Assembly (NCBI GenBank): GCA_007119175.1
Contig: SKQC01000120.1
Location: forward strand, 1-37,377
Direction: 5' to 3'
DNA length: 37,377 nt
Source: Myxococcales bacterium
GTDB lineage: Bacteria > Myxococcota_A > Bradymonadia > Bradymonadales > Bradymonadaceae
Shown here: positions 9,222 through 17,990 of the stretch, piece by piece
Position numbering within the stretch: position 1 is the stretch's first letter
Layout of the letters: every line of letters begins with the position of its first letter
Program-made: the position numbers and the translations under genes
Notes under the pieces: model-generated
Database searches by the model: none
Told to the model about the DNA's origin: nothing
The model's input: only the letters and a program-made list of their open reading frames with translations

Positions 9222-11145
9222 GTGGAAGGCGGCAATACAGAGTCTTACGGGAGATCGGTACGAGCTGGATGTCGAGTTGGGATCCGGTGGGATGGCCACC
9301 GTCTATCGGGCCCGTGACAAAGAACTAAAGCGCTCGGTGGCCATCAAGATTCTCCACCGACATCTTATCGGCAATGCCGAGCACGATGCGCGCTTTCGGC
9401 GCGAGGCGGAATCTATCGCCCGCCTCGACCATCCCGGCATTGTCGAAATCTATGATCTGCTTGAAGTGCCCGGGGAATTTCTCGCCATCGTTATGGAGTA
9501 TGTGCCGGGCGAGTCACTGGCGGCCCTGCTCGACGAATCGCTGCCCCTTCCCCCGGAGTTGGCCGCTCAGATCATGCTGCCTGTTCTCCACGCCCTGTCG
9601 TACGCCCATAAACAGGGAGTGATTCATCGCGATCTAAAACCGGCCAATATCCTCGTAGATGACGATGCCGTACCCAGGCTGAGCGATTTCGGAATTGCCC
9701 ATATCGAGGCCGAGGAGACTCTCACCACGACGGGCTCCATCGTCGGCAGCCCGGCCTTTATGGCTCCCGAGGTTGCCGAGGGACAACCAGCAGATGAGCG
9801 AAGCGATCTCTTCGCTGTGGGATCGATTTTATTTTTGATGGTTACCGGCGAAATGCCATTTTCCGGGCATTCACCGCCAGAATTATTGCGCAATATCGCC
9901 GATGGGCGCCGAAAACGAGCCGATGTCGTCCGCGAGACTGTCGGCCGGCATTTCGCCGATATTTTGGAAGTTTTTCTGAGCACAGATCCAGACGAACGGC
10001 CGTCGACCGCCTCGGAAATTGCCGAGATTCTGAGCGAGTTTTCTTCGGCATCACCGGTATTTGAGCCTCCAGATCCAAACCTATGGCTTAAAGAACCTAA
10101 AAGTTACACTTTAGAGGTTCAGCGCGAAATTGAGGCCGGCCTTCGCAAAAAGGCCCGACGAGCTGTGGAGTTACAAGATTTCCCCGGAGCGCTCGCCGCT
10201 GTGGAAAGACTCCTCTCGATCACCCCCGGCGACTCGGAGGCCACGGAACTTCTCGACCGACTCCACAGCGATGATTCTCGGCGACCTATCGTCATCGCTG
10301 CCGGTATTATAGCAGCTATATTCGCCCTTGGTGCGGTGGGCTTTTTCGCCTATTCGCCGGCTTCCCAGGATGATCCGGTGTCGAGCAAATCCATCTCAGC
10401 CCCGGAGCATTCGGCATTGCCAGGCGCAGGCGAACGCGTCTTAGACTACGTCGAAACCTACTCGAGGTTTACGTCCCGGCTTTCCGCCATCGAGGCCGCC
10501 CTCGACACTGCCGACACGGCGGAGTTTGGCGCCGGCGAAATGGACTCCGATTCCAGATCTGCTGCCAGACAGGACGATATGCCTGCAACTCCGGATGCCG
10601 GCCTGCCCGATGACGCCGGTGACGCAACAGAAACTCCCCCTCCAAATGCCGAGGACGACGTGGCGGCACAGGAAACGGAGACGATTCGCTTTCGACTCAT
10701 TCCCACGTCGGCAATCCTTCACGTCGACGGACGCGAATTTGACGCCATGGAGGCTGCCCGGGGAGTTGAGCTTTCCCACGGCGACGTGGAAATAGCTATC
10801 CGCGCCCCCGGTTGTGAGACTCACCGTGAAGTTGTCTCCGTCGGCCCCGACAGCAGCGACGATTACTCCGTTGTCCTGTCCTGGCAAGACGGGTACATTC
10901 GCCTCGCCGTCGATCGCGATTCGCTGGTATGGGTCGATGGTGACAACACGCCACAGCGAGTGTCAGCGGCGCAGGAGAATCTCCTCACCGTTGAATTCGG
11001 GCCCGCCGACGAAGTCGCAAATAAGCGCGAGGTAGCGCTGAGGGTGGCTCCTCGCGACGATCTTGAACGAGCTCGCACCACCACCGCTTCCGTCCGTCCC
11101 GGAACAGAGACCCCTATCGCCGTATCGCTCCATGAGGAACGATAA
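9196..11145 (+). CDS. Transmembrane Ser/Thr protein kinase with PEGA-like tail
   Basis: The 649-aa product is a complete Hanks-type kinase. It has the Gly loop GSGGMATVYRA (29-39), Lys51 in VAIK, Glu70 in the helix C region, HRDLKPAN (144-151), DFG (164-166) and APE (190-192). It is an RD kinase and has serines and threonines in the activation loop. A TPR-like stretch (about 310-356) leads to a membrane helix (about 364-386). The extracytoplasmic part ends in a PEGA-like beta domain (ILHVDGREF ... VEIAIRAPGCETH). The start at ATG 9196 was chosen because the ORF-track start at 9097 adds residues with no kinase likeness and lies deep in the upstream gene. It overlaps genes on both sides (26 and 14 bases). 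The likely job is to carry an envelope signal to cytoplasmic targets, possibly the regulator at 12035. Confidence 0.93.
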   Translation: MANGSIPAEWKAAIQSLTGDRYELDVELGSGGMATVYRARDKELKRSVAIKILHRHLIGNAEHDARFRREAESIARLDHPGIVEIYDLLEVPGEFLAIVMEYVPGESLAALLDESLPLPPELAAQIMLPVLHALSYAHKQGVIHRDLKPANILVDDDAVPRLSDFGIAHIEAEETLTTTGSIVGSPAFMAPEVAEGQPADERSDLFAVGSILFLMVTGEMPFSGHSPPELLRNIADGRRKRADVVRETVGRHFADILEVFLSTDPDERPSTASEIAEILSEFSSASPVFEPPDPNLWLKEPKSYTLEVQREIEAGLRKKARRAVELQDFPGALAAVERLLSITPGDSEATELLDRLHSDDSRRPIVIAAGIIAAIFALGAVGFFAYSPASQDDPVSSKSISAPEHSALPGAGERVLDYVETYSRFTSRLSAIEAALDTADTAEFGAGEMDSDSRSAARQDDMPATPDAGLPDDAGDATETPPPNAEDDVAAQETETIRFRLIPTSAILHVDGREFDAMEAARGVELSHGDVEIAIRAPGCETHREVVSVGPDSSDDYSVVLSWQDGYIRLAVDRDSLVWVDGDNTPQRVSAAQENLLTVEFGPADEVANKREVALRVAPRDDLERARTTTASVRPGTETPIAVSLHEER

Positions 11146-11992
11146 ATATCGCACCTTTCTGGTGCTCTTTTTGTTGGCGGTGGGCCTTCCCGTACAGGCC
11201 AGTGCACAGCCCGACGCGGCTGTCATCGAAGGCGATGACTCCGTCGACCGTGCCGAAATCGCCCTGAAAGGTGCAAATTTCGAAGACCTCACGGAAATCC
11301 TCGAGAATACCGTAACTGATGGCGAGACCAACCGCCCTGCTCGAGCCCATCTTCTATACGCTCTCGGCTTGTACTACGAAGCCCGCGCCGATGACGACGA
11401 GGCCCTGGTCGCGCAGGCTGACGGGCATATAAAACAGGCTCTGACCATCGATCCGGGACTGGAATTGGATCCACAGGTCTATCCGCCGCGCTTTATCAAT
11501 CGGGTCACCGAAGTCCGCCAGCAGGCGCTCCCCGAGCTCGACAGCGCGGCGGATCCACCGCAGGTAGAGCATTTTTATTTCGAGCGCTACGTGGAGACCC
11601 GGTCGCGGCTTCCGCTCTTTTTACCGGGCGGCATTGGCCAGTTTTATAACGGCTCGACGTTTCGCGGGATCACCTTTTTGACAGTGCAACTGCTCGGCCT
11701 CGCCACCAACGCCGCGGGATATTGGAAGGTGGAATCGATGCGAACTTCGTCGGGCACCATCGAAGCCCAGGATCTAAATCGCGCCAATGCCTGGCGTCGA
11801 GCCCAGATGGCGGGCATCGCCACCTTCGCCGCCGGGTGGTTATTCGGGAGCCTGGAGGCCAACCTGGGGTTTGAGCGCAAGCGCGTTCGCGTCCGCACCC
11901 TGGACTCTCCCCCACCGGAATTCAGCCAACTCCCCGGACACGACCTTGGCCTCGGCAGTGCTCTGCAACTACAATGGACAGCAATATTTTAG
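11132..11992 (+). CDS. Exported TPR-like membrane-associated protein
   Basis: The 286-aa product starts at ATG 11132, which overlaps the kinase gene by 14 bases and begins a clean signal peptide (FLVLFLLAVGLPVQASAQ, cleavage after about 24). The middle part is helical and resembles the YfiO/TPR-type modules next to kinases in myxobacteria (ARAHLLYALGLYYEARADDDEAL). The C-terminal part carries LPGGIGQFYNGSTFRGITFL and a second hydrophobic stretch (MAGIATFAAGWLFGSLEANLGF), so it is probably membrane-anchored. The PGxGxxxxG pattern resembles TM2/DUF5683-like proteins. Tight overlap with the kinase gene suggests a shared envelope complex. Confidence 0.8.
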   Translation: MRNDKYRTFLVLFLLAVGLPVQASAQPDAAVIEGDDSVDRAEIALKGANFEDLTEILENTVTDGETNRPARAHLLYALGLYYEARADDDEALVAQADGHIKQALTIDPGLELDPQVYPPRFINRVTEVRQQALPELDSAADPPQVEHFYFERYVETRSRLPLFLPGGIGQFYNGSTFRGITFLTVQLLGLATNAAGYWKVESMRTSSGTIEAQDLNRANAWRRAQMAGIATFAAGWLFGSLEANLGFERKRVRVRTLDSPPPEFSQLPGHDLGLGSALQLQWTAIF

Positions 11993-12034
11993 TCGCCAAT
12001 CCCGTCGTCTTACCCCCCCTTTTTCGCAGTCTTT

Positions 12035-13840
12035 ATGGCCTCTATACGCACCGTGCAGAAATCTTCTTCCGATGCACCGGAGGAGTACTTTCTTCGGCGG
12101 CGGATCACCACCGTGGGCAGCGCCTCCGACAGTGATATTCAGCTATTAGGTGACAACATTTTTGGTCACCATGCGACGATCACCTGCGAGGGCCCACATT
12201 TCGTTGTGCGCCCGGCGGCGAAAAAAGCGACGCTGAAGATCAACGGCAAAAAGTGCCGGCGAAAAAAGGTCCTGGAACACGACGATGAACTCACCGTCGG
12301 TGACGCAGAACTGCGTTTTCGTATTCTCGACGATCGAAGCCCGGCGCAGGTGGCTAAACCTCAGGTCCATCGACGCCTCGAGGGTCTGGAGCGAATCCAC
12401 CAATTATCGATTGAATTGTTGCAGGCCAATGAGCTCGATGAACTCCTCGATGAACTCATCGACTCTGCGATTGCCCTCACCGGTGCCGACAAGGGGTTTT
12501 TGGTCCTTACCGACGGCGATGACTGGTCGATTCGAGTGGCCCGAAACGTCGACCTGGAGGCCATCATCGATGATTCCTCTCATCTGTCGGACTCCGTATT
12601 GCAGGAGGTAATGAGGGTCCAAAAGCCGATTATCATCGCCGATGCCCGCACGGACGAACAATTCCGCGACGCCCAGTCGGTCATCGATCTCGAATTATGC
12701 AGTGTGATGTGTGTACCGCTTCTCGACCGGGGACAACTGCTGGGCGTCATCTACGTGGGGAATGACCGGGTCGCCGATCTCTTCGATGAACTACACCTGG
12801 ATTTACTCTCGATTTTCGCCGCCAAACTCAGCCTGGTCATCGCCAACGCGATTCTGATGGACGAGTTGCGCTCCGATAACCGATCGCTGAAAAACCGGCT
12901 GCGAAGCCGGCGATTTGGCTCCCTGATTGGCGCCAGTGATGCGATGAAACCCGTATTTCACGCCATCGATCGCGTCGCTCCCACAAATGTTACCGTTTTG
13001 ATTACGGGAGAAACTGGAACTGGCAAAGAATTAGTAGCTGCCGAACTTCACCGCCGCAGCGACCGCGCCGACGGACCGTTCGTGACCCTTAATTGTGGGG
13101 CGATTCCAGAAAACCTTTTGGAAAGCGAGCTCTTCGGCCACGTCGAGGGGGCATTTACGGGCGCCTCGCAAAAACGCAATGGAAAATTCCACGCCGCTGA
13201 TGGAGGGACCTTATTTCTCGATGAGGTCGGGGAGATGCCCCCGAATTTACAGGTCAAATTGCTCCGCGTGCTACAGGAACGCACTTTTACCCGCGTCGGC
13301 TCCAATACTGCGGAGTCCGTCGATATCCGCATCCTCGCCGCCACGAACCGCAACCTCGCCGACGATGTCTCCTCCGGGAATTTTCGCGAGGATCTCTACT
13401 ACCGGCTCCACGTCGTCGAGATCACCTTGCCGGCGCTGCGGGAACGGGAAAATGATATCATTCTCATTGCCGAGTATCTCATCGACCAGATAAGTGATGA
13501 GCTTCAAATTTCTCCCCGCAAATTGAGCGCCGACGCCACTCGTGCGATGCGCAAATTTGACTGGCCGGGCAATGTGCGGCAATTGGAAAACCGCCTTAAA
13601 AAAGCACTGGTTTTGGCTCAAGGTTCCACCCTCAGTGCCGAGGATCTCGACTTATCTCCAGCGCTATTGCCCGAACCTACGTCACTGGCTGAGGCCAAGG
13701 AAAAATTCGCGCTCAAATACGTGCTCCAGGTCCTGGAGAAAAACGACGGCAATCGATCGCAGACCGCCAGGGACCTCGATATCGACCCGCGCACCGTCTT
13801 TCGTTATCTCGAAAAGTCCTCGTCCCCTGCAGATGGCTGA
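12035..13840 (+). CDS. FHA-GAF sigma54-dependent activator
   Basis: The 601-aa product is a bacterial enhancer-binding protein. An FHA-like domain covers about 20-98, GAF 118-275 and the AAA+ domain about 297-530. The AAA+ domain has Walker A GETGTGKE (325-332), GAFTGA (372-377, the sigma54-contacting loop) and Walker B GGTLFLDEVGE (390-400). A Fis-type helix-turn-helix (NRSQTARDLDIDPRTVFRYLEK) ends the protein. It should bind DNA and drive sigma54 promoters, with FHA linking it to Ser/Thr phosphorylation and GAF to a small ligand or partner. The usual FHA Ser is replaced (IFGHHA where VSRRHA is typical), so phosphothreonine binding is uncertain. The gene begins 42 bases after the previous stop. 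There is no clear Shine-Dalgarno at ATG 12035. Confidence 0.94.
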   Translation: MASIRTVQKSSSDAPEEYFLRRRITTVGSASDSDIQLLGDNIFGHHATITCEGPHFVVRPAAKKATLKINGKKCRRKKVLEHDDELTVGDAELRFRILDDRSPAQVAKPQVHRRLEGLERIHQLSIELLQANELDELLDELIDSAIALTGADKGFLVLTDGDDWSIRVARNVDLEAIIDDSSHLSDSVLQEVMRVQKPIIIADARTDEQFRDAQSVIDLELCSVMCVPLLDRGQLLGVIYVGNDRVADLFDELHLDLLSIFAAKLSLVIANAILMDELRSDNRSLKNRLRSRRFGSLIGASDAMKPVFHAIDRVAPTNVTVLITGETGTGKELVAAELHRRSDRADGPFVTLNCGAIPENLLESELFGHVEGAFTGASQKRNGKFHAADGGTLFLDEVGEMPPNLQVKLLRVLQERTFTRVGSNTAESVDIRILAATNRNLADDVSSGNFREDLYYRLHVVEITLPALRERENDIILIAEYLIDQISDELQISPRKLSADATRAMRKFDWPGNVRQLENRLKKALVLAQGSTLSAEDLDLSPALLPEPTSLAEAKEKFALKYVLQVLEKNDGNRSQTARDLDIDPRTVFRYLEKSSSPADG

Positions 13841-13915
13841 CATTTATGTCGCATCTTTTGCCTGTCGATTGTCGCCAGATTTTGCAACCCATCCAAATTC
13901 CAACCTCAGGCGCTC

Positions 13916-14437
13916 ATGAATCCGCGATATCCACAATTTCTAGTGTCGGTGGCATGGTTCATGCTTTTTATCGGGTGTAGTGCGTGCTTGAGCCCGTCAC
14001 TTGAAGAGGATCCACCAGACGTGAATTTAGCTCCTCATATCGCCGACGAATTCCTGACCCCGGCCGAAGATGTCCTGCGCGTGGAATCCCCGGATCCGCT
14101 GGTATTGGGCGCGGAGTCACTACTCGATCCGAACCCGGAAGACGCGCTTTACTACGCCTTTATCGGTGAGCACAGCGGAATCATCGAGCAGGCCACCAGT
14201 TCACGCCACCCCACCGACGAGCTCTACAGAGACGCCCTATATCTCTTCGATCGCGTCGACGTCGAAATTGATCCCTGTAGCGAGCGGCTGCGCGGTCGTG
14301 ACAATGAGCTGATTCGCCTTTTCGTCAGTGATCGGCCCTTTCATCGAGTCACAGAGAGCGGGGCCGAACCCGACGATGACGGATTTATCACCAGCCATCG
14401 CTGGCTCTTGCGTTTTCGCTCCCAATTATGCCCGTGA
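13916..14437 (+). CDS. Small predicted lipoprotein
   Basis: The 173-aa product begins MNPRYPQFLV and has a lipobox LFIGC (Cys at about 21). The mature part is acidic and helix-poor, with two further Cys residues in the second half (DPCSERL and the terminal LCP), which might pair. I do not recognise a family. The gene lies 75 bases after the sigma54 activator and 7 bases before the next lipoprotein gene, so it is probably co-transcribed with both. Confidence 0.75.
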   Translation: MNPRYPQFLVSVAWFMLFIGCSACLSPSLEEDPPDVNLAPHIADEFLTPAEDVLRVESPDPLVLGAESLLDPNPEDALYYAFIGEHSGIIEQATSSRHPTDELYRDALYLFDRVDVEIDPCSERLRGRDNELIRLFVSDRPFHRVTESGAEPDDDGFITSHRWLLRFRSQLCP

Positions 14438-14444
14438 GGACCGA

Positions 14445-16040
14445 ATGCACCCATTGATCACCGGCGTGCCCATGCAGAGGGGGCTTTTATTTGCCACTTT
14501 CATCGTCCTCCTTATGGGATGTTCGGAGCCGGCACCGGCGACCGACGAGGATGACGAGCCCGCCCTGCCCGATAATTGGTGTATCTCTGACGGCGAATGC
14601 GACAGCGACGAAATCTGCCGATTCGGCATCTGCGGCCTCGACACGTCGGTGACCTCGCTGGACTATGGACTGCTCATCACGCCGCGTCACCGCGGAGATG
14701 TGCCTCGCCAGCAACTCGACGTCGCATCACGCGCCCTGACCGGTGCCGAAGTGGACGTGTCGGCATTTCAAGTCATTGCGGGTGAGGTGATTACCGCCGA
14801 TGGGGACCCGGCACCAAATGGAACTCTGGTTGTCGAACCCGTATCCCCATCAAACCCATCCTCGGCGCAGCCTCCGGTTCGCGACGGCGACTTTGAGATG
14901 CACGTCGCCGCCGGTGAATACCGACTACAATATCTGGTGGACGACGACAGGTGGCCCGAGTTGCATTTTGATGCTCAAGAGATCATCGACCCCGCCGACG
15001 GACTTGCTCTTGAAATTCCAGAATTAGGCGATCTGCCCGTTGTTTCGGGGACCCTGACCAGAGACGTAAGCGACCTGGTCGACATCCTCACAGAGCCCGT
15101 AGAAGGTGCCGAAATTATCGCCGTCGGAGCGAATACGGGTTATCGCTCCACGCTCGCCAGGACCGACGACGAAGGCGAATTCGAGCTCCGGCTTCCCCCC
15201 GGTGACGATACCTTTGACGTCCTCGTCGCCCCGGGCGACGACACAGATTTGATTCCCTATGCCTCGTTTGCAGAAGAAATCACAGCCGGCACAGACGATA
15301 TTTCCATCTCCATCGGTGAGTTCGAGCTCGAACTCCTCACGGCTGCCGCCGAGGTATCCGTGGAGTCTGTCGATGGACACACGCCAGATTGGGAGGATTA
15401 TCGGGTTAATTTTCGCCGCTCAGTGGACCTCGGCGAGCTACTGGTAAGCCCGAGTCTCGACGACACTGGTGGCGCCGAAGTGGATTTATTGCCCGGAAGC
15501 TACGAGGTGGAAGTTATCACTCCCGATGGGGCACCCTGGGGTCCGGCATCGGAACAAGTCGATCTTCTCGACGGCCTCACAAGTCTCGACATCGAATTGC
15601 CACTCCGCACCCTCGTCGAGGGCACCGTCGTCGATCCTGCAGGCCAACCTGTCGAAGATGTCCGTATTTTGGTGAAGTCCACCGACGACTCGGCAACGGC
15701 CGCGCCGGCGGTATTTTCCGATGATCAGGGGGAGTTTCAATTGTGGCTCGGAGCCGGTGATTTTCTGGCGTATATGCGCCCGCCAGCAGCCATCGGTCTT
15801 CCCCCTTTTGTTGAATCGTTTTCTGTGGATACCGCCGACGATGTCCATACCCTATCGGCCCAATTTCCCCGCCCTGTCGTCGCCACCGGGTTTCTCGATA
15901 CTACAGACGGCCAGCCAATCACTCAGGCCAGATTGCGCGCCTTCGTTCCCGATGCACCAGATCGCATCGTCGGTGAGGGACTCACGAATAGCGACGGCTT
16001 TTTTCACATCGTCTTTTCCGCCGATATCGTCGACCCCTAA
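14445..16040 (+). CDS. Lipoprotein with carboxypeptidase-regulatory-like repeats
   Basis: The 531-aa product has a lipobox LLMGC (Cys at about 26), then a four-cysteine module CISDGECDSDEICRFGIC like those in the lipoprotein at 269-2134. The rest consists of Ig-like beta repeats of the carboxypeptidase-regulatory type (for example LVEGTVVDPAGQPVEDVRILVKS ... DDQGEFQLWLGAGDF, and VATGFLDTTDGQPITQARLRAF). The start at ATG 14445 follows GAGGA by 4 bases; the longer ORF-track start at 14328 overlaps the upstream gene without reason. It is likely a surface or periplasmic adhesion or scaffold protein. The 39 bases after the stop hold no clear terminator before the converging gene at 16080. Confidence 0.85.
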   Translation: MHPLITGVPMQRGLLFATFIVLLMGCSEPAPATDEDDEPALPDNWCISDGECDSDEICRFGICGLDTSVTSLDYGLLITPRHRGDVPRQQLDVASRALTGAEVDVSAFQVIAGEVITADGDPAPNGTLVVEPVSPSNPSSAQPPVRDGDFEMHVAAGEYRLQYLVDDDRWPELHFDAQEIIDPADGLALEIPELGDLPVVSGTLTRDVSDLVDILTEPVEGAEIIAVGANTGYRSTLARTDDEGEFELRLPPGDDTFDVLVAPGDDTDLIPYASFAEEITAGTDDISISIGEFELELLTAAAEVSVESVDGHTPDWEDYRVNFRRSVDLGELLVSPSLDDTGGAEVDLLPGSYEVEVITPDGAPWGPASEQVDLLDGLTSLDIELPLRTLVEGTVVDPAGQPVEDVRILVKSTDDSATAAPAVFSDDQGEFQLWLGAGDFLAYMRPPAAIGLPPFVESFSVDTADDVHTLSAQFPRPVVATGFLDTTDGQPITQARLRAFVPDAPDRIVGEGLTNSDGFFHIVFSADIVDP

Positions 16041-16079
16041 AATCAGGTAATAGGTAGGGCTCGCAACAGGTGTTTGGGG

Positions 16080-16517
16080 CTATTCATCGAGTTCTGGCAG
16101 CGCTTCATCGCCGCGAAGCCGTTCTCGAGTCTGAGTCAGCAACTGATATAACTGCGGCTCCTCATCCTGGCATCGCACCCGCCAGCGCCGAAAGCGCTGC
16201 TCCCAGCGGGGTTCATACTCGCCGTGCGCCCCCGCCAGATACATCAGGTCACCGGCCTCACGTACGCACTCCAATTCGGGATCATCCATGGCCACTGGAA
16301 GATCAGTAAAAGGATCCCAGATCTCGTCGTCCTGAACCCCTGTGATCGCACCAATAACCATGGGAATGAAAATGGCGAACCCCGCCCCGAAGAGCAGCAC
16401 ATAGCCGATGCGCCGGCTGATCTTTTCGGTGCGCTCGAAGACAGCCCTGGCCTCTTTGAGCCCGGTGTCCTCACCATCGCCGTCTATCTCATCGTCTCGT
16501 CGTATTTCTTCGCTCAT
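16080..16517 (-). CDS. Small single-pass membrane protein
   Basis: The 145-aa product begins MSEEIRRDDEID; this start is preferred over the ORF-track start at 16553, whose extra residues look arbitrary. The N-terminal part is acidic and probably cytoplasmic, one helix crosses the membrane (IGYVLLFGAGFAIFIPMVIGAI), and the C-terminal part contains a Cys pair (ELECVREA, RVRCQDEE) and amphipathic helices. No family is recognised. The 244 bases upstream (16518-16761) hold no gene that I can support, only a weak imperfect hairpin near 16687-16722. Confidence 0.7.
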   Translation of the reverse strand: MSEEIRRDDEIDGDGEDTGLKEARAVFERTEKISRRIGYVLLFGAGFAIFIPMVIGAITGVQDDEIWDPFTDLPVAMDDPELECVREAGDLMYLAGAHGEYEPRWEQRFRRWRVRCQDEEPQLYQLLTQTRERLRGDEALPELDE

Positions 16518-16761
16518 ATTCTGACCGCAACGACCGCCACTGACGCCCTGCACATAGCGCCCTGAAGCTGAGGTTAATTCTCGTTCTGCTCATCTAAATC
16601 CAACACGTGATAAAACAACGGCGTGGACGACGCAATCACCGACTGCGGTGAATAGATGCGACTCCATATTTGCTTTTCTCAGTGCTGACCGCCGGAAGTA
16701 CGCAGGTGCTCCCGGCGAGGTCTGAGCGACAAGAGTCCCGGCGGACCTTCGAAGCTCAGCA

Positions 16762-16950
16762 TCAGGTCGACGGTTCGGCATCCTCGACGAATTCATCCAC
16801 TCCGGGCATGGACTCCAATTTTTGGTGCGCGATCTTCCAGGCCACTTCCATGATCCAGCTCAATGAGCGATCCTGGCGCAGCGCCTCCTGTTTGGTCTGA
16901 TTGACGATTTCCTCGGAAAAATACAGGGTCATCTTCTTTTTGGCAGCCAT
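16762..16950 (-). CDS. TIGR04563-like CopG/RHH-type small protein
   Basis: The 62-aa product MAAKKKMTLYFSEE... matches the TIGR04563 pattern: a Lys-rich start, an LYF strand, then RQDRSLSWIMEVAWKI. It is a paralogue of the partial gene at 1-186. The short strand plus two helices resembles ribbon-helix-helix repressors, which bind operators as dimers. The start is supported by AGGA 8 bases upstream. A sigma70-like promoter (17062-17089) and a 9-bp inverted repeat over the expected transcription start lie just upstream, consistent with autoregulation. DNA binding is inferred. Confidence 0.85.
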   Translation of the reverse strand: MAAKKKMTLYFSEEIVNQTKQEALRQDRSLSWIMEVAWKIAHQKLESMPGVDEFVEDAEPST

Positions 16951-17017
16951 CTTTAGATTCCTTTCATTCCATGATCAACGATTACCAGCAGACCGCGGGC
17001 CGACCGCGGCGGATGAA

Positions 17018-17058
17018 GGTGGATGTCGGTGTGTGTATGCGTTTATCCTACATCCACC
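17018..17058. repeat. 9-bp inverted repeat, candidate operator
   Basis: GGTGGATGT (17018-17026) and ACATCCACC (17050-17058) are perfect inverted copies 23 bases apart. The outer copy lies immediately downstream of the -10 box of the minus-strand promoter, where a repressor would block initiation. An extra partial copy (CCACCTCCACC) adjoins it. It could instead form a leader hairpin. Confidence 0.55.
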
Positions 17059-17061
17059 TCC

Positions 17062-17089
17062 ACCATAGGTGAGCGATCGTCGCCGTCAA
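17062..17089 (-). promoter_or_regulatory. Sigma70-like promoter for the TIGR04563 gene
   Basis: On the minus strand, TTGACG (-35) and TATGGT (-10) are separated by 16 bases. Transcription would start near 17055, inside the inverted repeat, and give a leader of about 100 bases before the ATG at 16950. Confidence 0.5.
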
Positions 17090-17114
17090 AAAAATTTAAG
17101 GAGAACTTCAACCT

Positions 17115-17990
17115 TTGCGCCCCACCGAACTTAAACCTCTGCTTGAAGAAACGATCCGGCAATGCTCTCACGTGGAGCGATTGCGCGAAGATCCCGTCGG
17201 TCTTGTCCACCCCTATCCCCGCGACGACGATCGGGAGGTTGTAGCTCTCTTCGCCAGTTGCCTGGCTTATGGGCGCGTTGAACTACTGCGCCGCGGGGTG
17301 CTCGATATCTTGGACCCGCTCGGCGATCACCCAGCAGAATTTCTCCGCCAGGCTGATGAAGCACACCTCGACAGTCTGTGGAGAAATTTCCGCTACCGCA
17401 TGACCGGCGGTGATGACGTCCGCGATCTTGCCTCGGCAATTGCCTCCACCTTAAAGCATGAAGCATCACTTCAAGGACTTTATCTGGATGGCCATAGCTC
17501 TTCAGAGCCCATCGCCGATCGCGACGCCCATCTACAATTGGCATCGGCTTTTGTCCGCCGCCTACGCGCACGCCGCCGACGCGACGAGCTACACCGTGGC
17601 TTTCGCTATCTCTTGCCCGATCCCGCCGACGGCAGTGCCTGCAAAAGATTGCATCTTTATTTTCGCTGGATAGCCCGGGGCCCCGATCCCATCGACCTCG
17701 GCATCTGGGATTGTATCGACCCCTGCGCCCTCATCATGCCACTCGATACCCATACCAGTCGGATCTGCCGGTATCTGGGCCTTCTGGAACGCAAGAGCGT
17801 TGACGGCAAGGCGGCTCGTCAGGTCACTGAAGAGCTCGCTCGCTTCGACGCCGAAGATCCCCTTCGCTACGATTTTGCACTCTGTCATCTGGGAATCAGC
17901 CAGCAATGTATTCACCGCCGCTGTCCCGATCGATGCCCCAGATGCCCCATCGAGCCGGCGTGCATCCTCGCCGCTCAGCCCCCGCTATAA
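17115..17990 (+). CDS. TIGR02757 (DUF2400) family protein
   Basis: The 291-aa product matches the TIGR02757/DUF2400 family in length and motifs: PYPRDDDREVVALFASCLAYGRVELL near the N-terminus, FRYRMTGGDD, and LDTHTSRICRYLGL later on. The family resembles helix-hairpin-helix DNA glycosylases, but its reaction is not established. The C-terminus is very Cys-rich (CIHRRCPDRCPRCPIEPAC), which suggests an iron-sulfur or zinc site. The start is TTG 17115; AAGGAG lies 11 bases upstream, which is somewhat far. The last 16 bases overlap the 3' end of the opposing gene at 17975-18226. Confidence 0.88.
   Translation: MRPTELKPLLEETIRQCSHVERLREDPVGLVHPYPRDDDREVVALFASCLAYGRVELLRRGVLDILDPLGDHPAEFLRQADEAHLDSLWRNFRYRMTGGDDVRDLASAIASTLKHEASLQGLYLDGHSSSEPIADRDAHLQLASAFVRRLRARRRRDELHRGFRYLLPDPADGSACKRLHLYFRWIARGPDPIDLGIWDCIDPCALIMPLDTHTSRICRYLGLLERKSVDGKAARQVTEELARFDAEDPLRYDFALCHLGISQQCIHRRCPDRCPRCPIEPACILAAQPPL

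Noticed and set aside
16687-16722. Imperfect hairpin downstream of the TIGR04563 gene
   Set aside because: The stem has a bulge and no T-run follows on the minus strand, so I do not call a terminator.
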